A stretch of 20,725 nt of DNA, from positions 1 to 20,725 of the forward strand of contig JAEMRB010000007.1 in the NCBI GenBank assembly GCA_016463555.1. Reading direction: 5' to 3'. Positions 9,932 to 17,899 of the stretch are shown here, piece by piece. The stretch comes from Chloroflexota bacterium (lineage in GTDB: Bacteria > Chloroflexota > Limnocylindria > Limnocylindrales > Limnocylindraceae). Positions within the stretch are counted from its first letter, which is position 1. Every line of letters begins with the position of its first letter. The notes beneath the pieces are model-generated. The model was not told where the DNA came from. It made no database searches and saw nothing but the letters and a program-made list of their open reading frames with translations. The position numbers and the translations under genes were made by a program.

Positions 9932-9935
9932 GTAT

Positions 9936-11009
9936 TTAGGCGACCGTCAACGTTGGTGCCGTCTCGTTTGCGGCGCGTACCGCCAGTCGAGCGGCAACCT
10001 TGCCGGCCAACTCCTTGAGTGCCACCGCAGCTGGGCCCTCTTCGCGTTGTGCAACGGCGGGGATCCCTGCATCGCCACCCTGTCGCACCGCCATCTCCAG
10101 CGGAATGCGGCCTAGGTTGTCGAGCCCCTCCTCTTTTGCGAGGCGCTCTGCGCCACCGCGTCCGAAGATTTCGGTGAGTTCACCGCAGTGCGGGCAGGCA
10201 AACGCCGACATGTTTTCGACGATGCCGAGGATTGGCACATTCATGCGCCGAAACATTGCCAGTGCCTTGGTCACATCGGAGAGGGCGACATCTTGTGGCG
10301 TGGTCACAAGGACGCACCCAGCAATCGGCACCGCCTGCGCCAGCGTGAGTTGCGCATCAGAGGTTCCAGGCGGCAGGTCGACGACGAGGTAGTCGAGGTC
10401 GCCCCACTCAACGTCGCGAAGGAACTGCTGAATCGCGCCACCAATGAGCGGGCCGCGCCAGACGATCGGCTGCCCCTCAGGAACGAAGAACTGAATGGAG
10501 ATGACCTTGACGCCGTGGCGCTCGATCGGCTCGATCTTGCCGCCCGCGCTGGACTTCGGGGTGCCGGTCGCCCCCATCATCTGGGGAATGTTCGGCCCGG
10601 TGATGTCGGCGTCGAGGAGGCCAACGCGGGCGCCGCTCTGGGCCAGGGCCACAGCCAGGTTGACCGAGACGGTGCTCTTGCCGACCCCGCCCTTCCCTGA
10701 GGCGACGGCCACAATGTTACGAATGCCGGGGAGGAGGCGCTCCTGGGTCGAGGAGGAGGCGCGGCGGACCTTCGAGCCCCAACGGAGCTCGGCCACTGTT
10801 ACACCGATCCCATCGAGGGCGGCGCGGATATCACGCTCAATCACATCCTTTAGGGGGCAGGCGGGGGTGGTGAGCTCGATCATGAAGCTGGCCTTGTCGC
10901 CGTCCAGGGTGATCTCCTTGACCATCTCCAATGTAACAATGTCGCGACCGAGCTCGGGCTCCTGAACGCCGGAGAGGGCCTGCAGGACAGCTGCTTCGGT
11001 GGTGGCCAC
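9936..11009 (-). CDS. mrp: Mrp/ApbC-type iron-sulfur cluster carrier ATPase
   Basis: This 357-residue P-loop protein probably carries and delivers [4Fe-4S] clusters to apoproteins in the cytoplasm. The N-terminal MIP18/DUF59 domain (about 5-78) has the conserved Cys51 in TTPACPLKD. The deviant Walker A GKGGVGKS is at 105-112. DADITGPN (133-140) and VVDLPPGTSD (209-218) are the typical nucleotide-switch motifs. CPHC (Cys272/Cys275) is the dimer-bridging cluster site. The GTG start at 11009 has AGGGGG about 5 nt upstream and gives the standard N-terminus. A longer frame from 11213 would run back through the divergent promoter region into potA, so it is rejected. The gene begins the 10-kb minus-strand block. 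Confidence 0.93.
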   Translation of the reverse strand: MATTEAAVLQALSGVQEPELGRDIVTLEMVKEITLDGDKASFMIELTTPACPLKDVIERDIRAALDGIGVTVAELRWGSKVRRASSSTQERLLPGIRNIVAVASGKGGVGKSTVSVNLAVALAQSGARVGLLDADITGPNIPQMMGATGTPKSSAGGKIEPIERHGVKVISIQFFVPEGQPIVWRGPLIGGAIQQFLRDVEWGDLDYLVVDLPPGTSDAQLTLAQAVPIAGCVLVTTPQDVALSDVTKALAMFRRMNVPILGIVENMSAFACPHCGELTEIFGRGGAERLAKEEGLDNLGRIPLEMAVRQGGDAGIPAVAQREEGPAAVALKELAGKVAARLAVRAANETAPTLTVA

Positions 11010-11021
11010 GGTTCCCCCTTC

Positions 11022-11058
11022 GCCCCGTTCGGGGCTCTCGGCGGCGCCCCACGGGCGC
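11022..11058 (-). promoter_or_regulatory. Two GC-rich hairpins in the mrp leader
   Basis: Two perfect inverted repeats lie between the putative mrp -10 and the mrp SD. One is GCCCC/GGGGC around 4 nt (11022-11035). The other is GCGCCC/GGGCGC around 3 nt (11044-11058). They would form consecutive stem-loops in the mrp 5' leader, the nearer one ending just before the AGGGGG SD. No T-run is seen. A leader element affecting translation is possible, though GC-rich background makes short stems common. Confidence 0.4.
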
Positions 11059-11067
11059 ATCTTCCCC

Positions 11068-11073
11068 ATTCTA
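11068..11073 (-). promoter_or_regulatory. Putative -10 element for mrp
   Basis: TAGAAT on the minus strand matches TATAAT at five of six bases. It would place the transcript start near 11061, about 50 nt before the mrp GTG. No recognisable -35 is seen at the right distance, so this is a weak call. Confidence 0.3.
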
Positions 11074-11086
11074 CTCGGAACGGCGT

Positions 11087-11115
11087 TTGACCCCACCCCC
11101 CGTGGGTCATAATCT
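11087..11115 (+). promoter_or_regulatory. Putative sigma70-type promoter of the pot operon
   Basis: TTGACC (11087-11092) and TAATCT (11110-11115) are separated by 17 nt. CATAAT at 11108-11113 overlaps as an alternative -10 with a short 15-nt spacer. Transcription would start near 11122, about 54 nt before the preferred potA start. The spacer contains an imperfect palindrome, GACCC(C)AC and GTGGGTC around a C-run, which could be an operator. Confidence 0.5.
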
Positions 11116-11123
11116 TCGCACGT

Positions 11124-11157
11124 CCTCACTTGAGGGGCAGAGACAGGACAGGTGTCC
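11124..11157. promoter_or_regulatory. Two 12-bp palindromes downstream of the potA promoter
   Basis: CCTCA-CT-TGAGG (11124-11135) and GGACA-GG-TGTCC (11146-11157) are centred 22 bp apart, about two helical turns. Their 2-nt spacers suit protein-binding DNA sites better than RNA hairpins. The second overlaps the upstream candidate GTG start of potA at 11152. The sequences of the two sites differ, so one regulator binding both is not assured. Confidence 0.35.
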
Positions 11158-11175
11158 GCGGAGGTGAAACCGAGG

Positions 11176-12273
11176 GTGGCAGACGTCGACGTTCGCCTGG
11201 TCAACGTGACCAAGAAGTTCGGAGATCAGACCGCGGTAGACGGCATCACGCTTGATGTCTCCGACGGCGAATTCTTCACCCTCCTCGGCCCATCCGGCTG
11301 CGGCAAGACCACCACGTTGCGCATGATCGGCGGCTTCGAACAGCCGACGAGCGGCCTCATTGAGTTGAAGGGCGAAGACGTCACCTTCCTCCCCGCCCAC
11401 GAGCGCGACGTCAACACCGTCTTCCAGAGCTATGCGCTCTTCCCGCATCTCACCATCTTTGAGAACGTTGCCTTCGGCCTTCGTCGCTCGGGCATCAAGG
11501 GTGATGAAGTCACGAGTCGCGTTGGCGAGGCACTCGAACTGGTGCAGCTGATCGGCTACGAGAAGCGCAAGCCGGCGCAACTCTCTGGCGGACAGGCGCA
11601 GCGCGTCGCGCTTGCACGCGCCCTGGTGAATCGCCCCGCAGTGCTCCTGCTTGACGAGCCGCTCGGCGCACTCGACCTAAAGCTGCGCAAGCAGATGGGC
11701 ATCGAACTGAAGCGCATCCAGCGCGAAGTCAGCATCACCTTCATCTATGTCACCCACGACCAGGAGGAGGCGATGACGATGTCCGATCGCATTGCCGTCA
11801 TGAACAAGGGTCACTACGAGCAGCTCGCCGGACCAGAGACGCTCTACGAGCGCCCAACGACACGATTCGTAGCGAGCTTCGTCGGCGCGAGCAATCTGCT
11901 CGAGGGGAAGATCGGCTCGGATGGCGAATCATGGACCGTCACGCTCCCTTCGGGTGATGTCGTACGTGCGCCGAAGAGCCTCGGCGACATCGGCACCGGC
12001 GGCGCCATCGGCGTGCGTCCAGAGAAGCTCACGCTGCTGGAGCCGGGGCAAGAGTCGAAGGGGAATCGCCTCGATGGCACCGTCGTTGATACGAGTTACC
12101 TCGGTGTGCTGACGCAGTACACCGTGGAGGGCGCAGGTGGCCTGCGACTTCTCGTGAGCGAGCAGAACGTCGACCGCACGACGCGGAGCGACACCTGGCG
12201 ACCCGGCGAGCGGGTCGCTCTCACCTGGAAACCCGAGCACGGCTTCGTGGTCGGCGATTCGAAGAGCGCCTAA
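11176..12273 (+). CDS. potA: Polyamine-type ABC transporter ATP-binding protein (PotA)
   Basis: This 365-residue ATPase powers the importer formed with PotB and PotC. From the GTG at 11176, Walker A GPSGCGKT is at 38-45, the Q-loop glutamine at ~84 and the LSGGQ signature at 136-140. Walker B LLLDEP is at 157-162 and the switch His at ~194 in YVTHDQEE. A TOBE_2 regulatory domain fills the last ~120 residues, as in PotA. I chose 11176 because a full GGAGGTGA SD lies at 11160-11167. A GTG at 11152 would add eight residues, but it lies inside a palindrome and has only a weak AGGA upstream. It is first in the operon, 19 nt before the binding protein gene. Confidence 0.92.
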   Translation: MADVDVRLVNVTKKFGDQTAVDGITLDVSDGEFFTLLGPSGCGKTTTLRMIGGFEQPTSGLIELKGEDVTFLPAHERDVNTVFQSYALFPHLTIFENVAFGLRRSGIKGDEVTSRVGEALELVQLIGYEKRKPAQLSGGQAQRVALARALVNRPAVLLLDEPLGALDLKLRKQMGIELKRIQREVSITFIYVTHDQEEAMTMSDRIAVMNKGHYEQLAGPETLYERPTTRFVASFVGASNLLEGKIGSDGESWTVTLPSGDVVRAPKSLGDIGTGGAIGVRPEKLTLLEPGQESKGNRLDGTVVDTSYLGVLTQYTVEGAGGLRLLVSEQNVDRTTRSDTWRPGERVALTWKPEHGFVVGDSKSA

Positions 12274-12292
12274 GGCGCAGAAGGAGGGCACG

Positions 12293-13468
12293 ATGAGCAC
12301 CGAGAAGAAGAACGAGATGATGGTAAGCCGACGAACGGTTCTCAAGGTTGGAGCGGCCGCCGCTGGCACCGCCGCCTTCCTCGCCGCGTGCGGCACCTCT
12401 GGCAGCTCGACGTCGCCGAGCCCAAAGCCGTCGCAGTCCGACACCATCTCTGATGTTGTCAACGTCGCGAACTGGACGCTTTACATCGACCTGAGCGAAG
12501 ACGAGTTGGCTCGACCAACGGTGACCGCCTTTGAGACGGAGTACAGCACCAAGGTCAACTACGTTGAGGCGATCAACGACAACGACTCCTTCTTCGGCAC
12601 GATCCAAGCGCCACTGAAGGCCGGTGAAGATACGGGCTGGGATATCGCCACGCTGACCGACTGGATGGCGGCGCGCATCATTCGGCTCGGCTGGGCCGAG
12701 AAGCTGAAGACCTCACACATGAGCAACTTCACCGCGAACCTGCTCGACGTGTACAAGGGGCGCAGCTTTGATCCAAACGTTGAGTACCTCGCCCCGTGGG
12801 CGGGCATTGTTGGCGGCATTGCGGCCAACAAGACCACCGCAGGCTTCGTGAAGGGGTTCAAGGACCTCTTCGACCCACGCCTGAAGGGGAAGGTCTCGCT
12901 CCTCACCGAGATGCGCGACACCATTGGGCTCGCCATGCTCGCGAACGGTGATGATCCGGCCAAGGCGGACCGCGCCTCATTTGATCGTGCCATTGCCCTG
13001 ATTGAGCCAAGCGTCAGCGACGGCACCGTTCGGGCGTTCACTGGCAACGACTACAAGGAGCTCATCGTGAAGGGCGACGTCGCGGCCTGTGTTGCCTGGC
13101 GCGGCGACGTAGTCCAGATCGGCTACGAGGATGCGAACATCGTCTGGGTCACCCCAACCGACGGTTGCACCTTCTCTTCCGACAACATGTTGATCCCGCT
13201 CGGCGCGGCGCATAGGTACACCGCTGAGAAGTGGATGGACTGGTATTACAAGCCAGAGATCGCCGCCCAGCTCACCGCCTACGTCCAGTACGTATCGCCG
13301 GTGAAGGGAACGAAGGAAGAGATCGCCAAGATCGACGAGTCGCTCGCAAGCGACCCGTTCATCTTCCCTGACGCGGCGCTCGAGGCACAGCTCAATGTGT
13401 TCGCCGGCCTCTCTGAGGAGGACGAGATCTACATGAACGACGCCTACAGCGCCCTCCAGGGCAACTAA
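12293..13468 (+). CDS. potD: Polyamine-type substrate-binding lipoprotein (PotD/PotF-like)
   Basis: This 391-residue extracytoplasmic binding protein belongs to the bacterial solute-binding protein family 8 type. Its N-terminus carries twin arginines (Arg13-Arg14, in VSRRTVLKVG), a hydrophobic stretch and the lipobox LAAC with Cys33. It is therefore probably a Tat-exported, membrane-anchored lipoprotein, which fits a monoderm or a cell lacking a soluble periplasm. A Ser/Thr/Pro-rich linker follows, then the two-lobe domain. The ATG has AAGGAGG close upstream. Its position between potA and the two permease genes identifies it as the receptor. Spermidine or putrescine is the best guess for the ligand; the acidic contacts cannot be checked by eye. 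Confidence 0.88.
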   Translation: MSTEKKNEMMVSRRTVLKVGAAAAGTAAFLAACGTSGSSTSPSPKPSQSDTISDVVNVANWTLYIDLSEDELARPTVTAFETEYSTKVNYVEAINDNDSFFGTIQAPLKAGEDTGWDIATLTDWMAARIIRLGWAEKLKTSHMSNFTANLLDVYKGRSFDPNVEYLAPWAGIVGGIAANKTTAGFVKGFKDLFDPRLKGKVSLLTEMRDTIGLAMLANGDDPAKADRASFDRAIALIEPSVSDGTVRAFTGNDYKELIVKGDVAACVAWRGDVVQIGYEDANIVWVTPTDGCTFSSDNMLIPLGAAHRYTAEKWMDWYYKPEIAAQLTAYVQYVSPVKGTKEEIAKIDESLASDPFIFPDAALEAQLNVFAGLSEEDEIYMNDAYSALQGN

Positions 13469-13493
13469 GACACCGCACCAAGCGGAGCCGACG

Positions 13494-14366
13494 GTGATCG
13501 CGTTTCTGCGTCGGCGGCCGGGGCTTCTGCCCCTGTTGCTGCTCGCGCCCGCGATCGCCTGGCTGGTGGCGTTCTACGTCTATCCAGCCATCCAGATGCT
13601 GCAAGCCAGCCTCTGGAGCGGCACCCTTGAGTCAGGGTTCGCCTTCTCATGGGCGAATGCGGCGACCTACCCCGCGGCGCTCGATCGCTACTCCGATCAG
13701 TTCCTGCGTTCGATCTTGTATGCGGCGGTGTCGACGGTGGTCTGTCTGGTCCTCGCCTTCCCGCTCGCATACACCATCGCCTATCGCGCTGGGCGGTTCC
13801 GCACGCTCCTGCTCTTCATCGTTATCGCACCATTCTTCACCTCGTTCCTCTTGCGCGTGCTCGCCTGGAAGACGGTGCTCGGCGACGACGGATTCCTCCT
13901 GGGGCCGCTCAAGTCGATCGGCCTACTTCCTGAAGAGTTCCGCGTTCTCGCCACTCCGATTGCCGTGATCTTCGGCATCTCGTACAACTTCTTCCCCTTC
14001 ATGGTGCTGCCGATCTACGTTTCGCTAGAGAAGATTGATCGCCGACTGGTTGAGGCGGCGAAGGATTTGTACGCCGGACCGGTACGCGCATTCCAGCGCA
14101 TCACACTGCCACTCGCACTCCCTGGCGTCTTCGCCGGATCGCTGCTCGTCTTTATCCCCGCGATGGGTGACTTCGTGAACGCAGAGCTGCTCGGAAGCGT
14201 GCAGACGCGCCTTATTGGCAATGTGATCCAGAGTCGCTTCTTAGTGAACAACGACTACCCGACCGCGGCAGCACTGAGCTTCATGTTGATGGCCGGCATC
14301 CTTGCCGCCGTCTTCATGTATGCCCGCGTGCTCGGCACCGATGAACTTGAGTCGGGGATCGGCTGA
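13494..14366 (+). CDS. potB: Polyamine-type ABC transporter permease (PotB/PotH-like)
   Basis: This 290-residue membrane component has six hydrophobic segments, the first at about 11-36. The EAA coupling motif, in RRLVEAAKDLYAGPVRAF before LPGVFAG, contacts the ATPase and is typical of family members. The start is GTG with a modest GGAG upstream, 25 nt after potD. Its TGA stop shares one base with the ATG of potC (TGATG), so the two permease subunits are probably translated in equal amounts. Confidence 0.9.
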   Translation: MIAFLRRRPGLLPLLLLAPAIAWLVAFYVYPAIQMLQASLWSGTLESGFAFSWANAATYPAALDRYSDQFLRSILYAAVSTVVCLVLAFPLAYTIAYRAGRFRTLLLFIVIAPFFTSFLLRVLAWKTVLGDDGFLLGPLKSIGLLPEEFRVLATPIAVIFGISYNFFPFMVLPIYVSLEKIDRRLVEAAKDLYAGPVRAFQRITLPLALPGVFAGSLLVFIPAMGDFVNAELLGSVQTRLIGNVIQSRFLVNNDYPTAAALSFMLMAGILAAVFMYARVLGTDELESGIG

Positions 14367-15160
14367 TGCTGCGTTGGCTCGGTCGCAACGCCCTTCGTGC
14401 CTATACCGGGCTGGCCCTGGTCTACCTACTGCTCCCGATCTTCATCGTTGCCCTCTTTAGCTTCAACGACCCGGTGGGAAAGACGAACTACACCTGGGTC
14501 GGCTTCACCCTCAGCCACTGGGCAAATCTCTTCGCGATTCCTGGCCTGCTCGATTCGGTTGTCGTCAGCCTTCGCATCGCGTTCATCTCTACGCTCGCTG
14601 CGACAACGCTCGGCACGCTCGCTGCCCTGGCGCTGGTGCGCTATCAGTTCCGTGGGCGACCGGCGACCAGCCTCTTCATCTTCTTGCCACTCGCCACCCC
14701 TGAGATCATCCTCGGCGCATCGCTGCTCACCCTCTTCGTGGCGATCGGCCAGCCCCCCTTCTTCCCGCTAAATGAGTTCACGATCCTGATCGCGCACATA
14801 ACCTTTAACATCAGTTACGTGATTGTCACCGTGCGCGCACGACTGTCTGGATTCGATCGCCGACTGGAGGAGGCGTCGGCCGACCTTGGGGCCGATGGGT
14901 GGCAGACCTTCTGGCGCGTCACCTTCCCGCTGATCCTCCCTGGCATCGCCGCGGCAAGCCTCCTCGCCTTCAGCCTCTCCATCGATGACTTCGTGATCAC
15001 CAACTTCACCGCTGGGCGAACGACCACCTTCCCAATGTTCGTCTGGGGCTCGGCGCGTGTTGGCGTACCGCCGCAGGTCAACGCCATCGGCACGATCTTC
15101 TTTGTTGTTGCAGTGAGCGCCGTGGCGATCGGCTCGTTCCTGCAGCGGAGGCGCGCATGA
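14366..15160 (+). CDS. potC: Polyamine-type ABC transporter permease (PotC/PotI-like)
   Basis: This 264-residue second permease has about six transmembrane segments. It carries the EAA-loop sequence RRLEEASADLGADGWQTFW followed by LPGI. It pairs with the preceding permease to form the channel. The conserved SIDDFVITNF stretch near 207-216 is typical of PotC-type subunits. It overlaps potB by one base and the aminotransferase by four (ATGA), so the metabolic gene is part of the same translated unit. Confidence 0.9.
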   Translation: MLRWLGRNALRAYTGLALVYLLLPIFIVALFSFNDPVGKTNYTWVGFTLSHWANLFAIPGLLDSVVVSLRIAFISTLAATTLGTLAALALVRYQFRGRPATSLFIFLPLATPEIILGASLLTLFVAIGQPPFFPLNEFTILIAHITFNISYVIVTVRARLSGFDRRLEEASADLGADGWQTFWRVTFPLILPGIAAASLLAFSLSIDDFVITNFTAGRTTTFPMFVWGSARVGVPPQVNAIGTIFFVVAVSAVAIGSFLQRRRA

Positions 15161-16497
15161 GCAACGATCGCGGCCCTATTCCGCCACATAGCGTGATCTC
15201 CTCGGTATGGGGTCGCGCCGCCAACGTCGACGTGGAGCGCGGCGAAGGCTCCTGGCTGATCGATCGCAACGGCGAGCGCTGGCTCGACTACACCTCGGGG
15301 ATCGGCGTGGTGAACACGGGGCATGCGCATCCGAAGGTTGCCGCCGCTATCGCCGAGCAGGCCACCAAGTTGATCCACGGCCAACAGAACATCGTCTTCC
15401 ATGAGCCTGGGCTGCGACTGCACGAGCGACTGAGCAAGGTGCTTGACGGTGGGCCGTGGGGCGTCTTCCTCTCAAACTCAGGAGCCGAGGCGGTCGAGGC
15501 GGCGGTGAAGCTAGCGCGACGCGCCACCAAGCGTCGCGTGATCCTCACCTTCCGCGGCGGCTATCACGGGCGCACCGCGCAGACGATGGCGATGACCACG
15601 GCGAAGAACGTCTACCGCGGCCACTTCGAGCCACTCCCCGGTTCGGTCTACAGCACCGCCTTCCCATCCTGCTTCCGCGCACCAGTCGCAGCGCGCGATT
15701 ACGCCGTTGCGGGTGCCCCAGGCGCATGCGCTGGGTGCAGCTGCCGTTGGGAGGAGGAGTGGGATCTCACGCTGCACACCCTCGCCAGCGCCGAGGATGT
15801 TGCCGCCGTCATCGTGGAGCCGATCCTCGGCGAGGGTGGGTACGTTGTGCCGCCCGCCGGCTTCCTACCGCGCCTACGCGAACTGACCCGCGAGCTCGGC
15901 ATTCTGCTGATCGCCGACGAGGTGCAGACCGGCTACGGGCGCACCGGGAAGATGTTCGCCGTGCAGCATCAGAACGTTGAGCCCGACATCCTGGTGATGG
16001 CGAAGGGGATCGCCTCGGGTCTCCCCCTCTCGGGGATCATCGCTCGCAAGGAGCTCCTTGATACCTGGGAGCCAGGCACACACGGCGGCACCTACGGCGG
16101 CAACGTTGTCGCCTGCGCCGCCGCCCTCGCCACACTCGACGTGATCGAGGAGGAGGGGCTCGTTGCGAATGCGGCGGCCCGCGGCACCCAAATGATTGAC
16201 GGTTTGCGCAAGATTGCCGCCGGTCGCCCTGGCATCGGCGATGTGCGCGGCCTCGGCCTCATGCTCGCCCTCGAGTTTGTGCAGCCTGGCGCTGGTGACG
16301 GCCGCACACCTGATCCTGCCGCGGTGAAGCGCGTCATCGCCGAGGCGAACAAGCGCAAGCTGCTCCTGTTGACGGCTGGAACCTACGTCCAAGTGATTCG
16401 CATCATTCCACCACTAGTCACCACGGCGGCCGAGATTGACCTCGCCCTAAAAATCCTGGAAGAGTCGCTCGACGCTGCTGGAGTAACTCGCAGCTAG
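15157..16497 (+). CDS. Class III aminotransferase, GABA/putrescine aminotransferase-like
   Basis: This 446-residue PLP enzyme is of the GabT/omega-aminotransferase type. GGYHGRT is at 134-140. Asp254 in LIADEVQTGYGRTG contacts the PLP nitrogen and Lys283 in MAKGIASG forms the Schiff base. THGGTYGGN is at 308-316. Length is normal. A Cys-rich loop (Cys172, then Cys191-x2-Cys194-x-Cys196) precedes the large-domain core; related GABA transaminases have cysteines in this area and the mammalian enzyme binds an Fe-S cluster there, but metal binding here is untested. Because it overlaps potC by 4 nt, the imported amine or its product is the likely substrate: putrescine, GABA or a related omega-amine. 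No aldehyde dehydrogenase follows, so the next step must be encoded elsewhere. Confidence 0.88.
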   Translation: MSNDRGPIPPHSVISSVWGRAANVDVERGEGSWLIDRNGERWLDYTSGIGVVNTGHAHPKVAAAIAEQATKLIHGQQNIVFHEPGLRLHERLSKVLDGGPWGVFLSNSGAEAVEAAVKLARRATKRRVILTFRGGYHGRTAQTMAMTTAKNVYRGHFEPLPGSVYSTAFPSCFRAPVAARDYAVAGAPGACAGCSCRWEEEWDLTLHTLASAEDVAAVIVEPILGEGGYVVPPAGFLPRLRELTRELGILLIADEVQTGYGRTGKMFAVQHQNVEPDILVMAKGIASGLPLSGIIARKELLDTWEPGTHGGTYGGNVVACAAALATLDVIEEEGLVANAAARGTQMIDGLRKIAAGRPGIGDVRGLGLMLALEFVQPGAGDGRTPDPAAVKRVIAEANKRKLLLLTAGTYVQVIRIIPPLVTTAAEIDLALKILEESLDAAGVTRS

Positions 16498-16507
16498 CGT
16501 TCTAGCT
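16492..16507. terminator. Symmetrical inverted repeat holding both convergent stop codons
   Basis: AGCTAG and CTAGCT (6 bp) flank CGTT. The TAG stops of the aminotransferase (plus) and the aldolase-like gene (minus) both lie in the arms. It could act as a weak two-way terminator, but the stem is short, not GC-rich and lacks T-runs. Confidence 0.25.
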
Positions 16508-17899
16508 CAGTAAATCAGCCGGAGCGGGCGGAAGCGGATCCGATGCCTCAGTTACGTAGCGCTCAACGAGCGCGCGTGAACCACCAACGCCAAGCTGCGA
16601 GAAGAGCGATTGGAACTTCGCACGTTGCGTCTCGAGGATCTCTGGCGTACCTGCCGCCTCCCAGAGCGCCTGCTTAAACGGCCCGAGCGCCTTCTTTCGC
16701 GTGCGATAGAGGAACTGCTCGTCACTATCGCCAGGCTTCGCCTCATCGGCGGCGTTGGCGCGCAGCCACGCGGTGATCTCGGTTCGGAGCGATGCATCGA
16801 GTGCCGGATGGTCAAGCAGGATGTTCTGGAATCCGGTGGCGAGGTGGATCTCTGCGGCGCCAACCTCTGGGAAGCGATGGAAGAGATCCTCGGGGAGCGT
16901 TGACGCACCATGCTGCACCGCGCCGGCGAGGCCACGGGCGCGGGCCAGTTCGCCGAGCCCCTGAAGCACCGTGAAGTCGAGGGCAACCTCAGCGACTCCG
17001 CCACCCGGGAGCGGTACGCCGCCGTGACTCGTTCCGGTCTGCACCGAGACCTTGCGCAGGCCACGGGCTCCAGCGCTTCGACTGGCGAGGGCGACATCAA
17101 ATTCGTCGAGATAGGCGGCCAGCTCCTCGGCGGTCGAGTTCTTGTTCCCCACCTCACCGATCTCGCCACCCATGCTGATCTCGATCCCAGCAGGCTCCAG
17201 TTCGCGCACGAGGGCGACCGCCTCAGCGGTGCGCACCGCATTGACACGCTGCTGCTCCTGCACCGTTGGCAGGGCGAGGTCAACGAGCGTTGAGGCGTCG
17301 ATGTCGATGTTGCGATAGCCGGCGTCAACGGCGAGTCGGCAGGCGCGTGCGATCTCGGCGGCGACCCCTTCTGGATCGGTGGCGTACTTCTTGGCGACGA
17401 ATTGGTAGTGGTCTCCTTGAATGAAGACCGGCCCGCGCCAGCCGGCGGCGATGGCGCCGCAGAGCACGCTCGTGGCGTAATCGGCGGGGCGCTGGAAGGT
17501 GTAGGTCTGCTCGGAGCGTGCCAACTCAAAGATGAGTGCTGCGCCGTCCATGGCGGCGGCGGTCTCCAGCGCGGTGCGTGACATCTCAAAGACCTGGCTG
17601 CGCAGGTTCAGCGCAGGAACGGTGAGGCCCTCGTACGCGCCGCTCGCTCGGGCGGCATAGAGCGGCGCGATGCTGGCACTCTGGATCCCCACGGCAGCCG
17701 CGGCGGCACGGGCGAGCCACTGGGCCGCAGCCACGGTCGGCTCGTCGGTTGAGAAGGCGGCGGTCCAGGCGATCGTCGCGGCGCCACTCTGGCGCAGCTG
17801 TGCCGCATCAAGAATCTCGACGGATCCCGCGGGCGTAACGCGCAGCGAGGCGCTGAGAAGTTGGCGTAGGACTGCGGGTGAGGTAGCGATGCGACTCAT
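16502..17899 (-). CDS. Class II ketose-bisphosphate aldolase-like protein
   Basis: The protein has 465 residues. I recognise the class II aldolase fold rather than a named enzyme. Asp163-His164 in IQGDH, Glu246 in GGEIGEVG, His292 in GTSHGG and His330 in VQHGAS match the pattern of the catalytic aspartate, zinc ligands and acidic residue of class II aldolases, so zinc-dependent catalysis is plausible. NIDIDAS (197-203) and the later ATGFQN strand fit the barrel. It is about 100 residues longer than typical FbaA-type enzymes: an ~90-residue Ala-rich N-terminal region precedes VPALNLRS, and a C-terminal region has RKKALGPFKQALW (401-413). The substrate is unknown. There is no clear SD before the ATG. 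It lies 36 nt after the preceding minus-strand gene and ends 4 nt from the convergent aminotransferase stop. Confidence 0.75.
   Translation of the reverse strand: MSRIATSPAVLRQLLSASLRVTPAGSVEILDAAQLRQSGAATIAWTAAFSTDEPTVAAAQWLARAAAAAVGIQSASIAPLYAARASGAYEGLTVPALNLRSQVFEMSRTALETAAAMDGAALIFELARSEQTYTFQRPADYATSVLCGAIAAGWRGPVFIQGDHYQFVAKKYATDPEGVAAEIARACRLAVDAGYRNIDIDASTLVDLALPTVQEQQRVNAVRTAEAVALVRELEPAGIEISMGGEIGEVGNKNSTAEELAAYLDEFDVALASRSAGARGLRKVSVQTGTSHGGVPLPGGGVAEVALDFTVLQGLGELARARGLAGAVQHGASTLPEDLFHRFPEVGAAEIHLATGFQNILLDHPALDASLRTEITAWLRANAADEAKPGDSDEQFLYRTRKKALGPFKQALWEAAGTPEILETQRAKFQSLFSQLGVGGSRALVERYVTEASDPLPPAPADLLS

Noticed and set aside
8931..10115. 394-codon plus-strand frame across the holin gene and the end of mrp
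   Set aside because: The product is Ser/Arg/Ala low-complexity and antisense to two better supported genes.
11010..11213. N-terminal extension of Mrp by 68 residues
   Set aside because: It would cover the divergent promoter region and the start of potA; the GTG at 11009 has an SD and the standard N-terminus.
16552..17589. 345-codon frame on the same strand as the aldolase-like gene but in another phase
   Set aside because: The translation is Ser/Pro/Arg-rich without motifs, while the other phase carries the aldolase residues.
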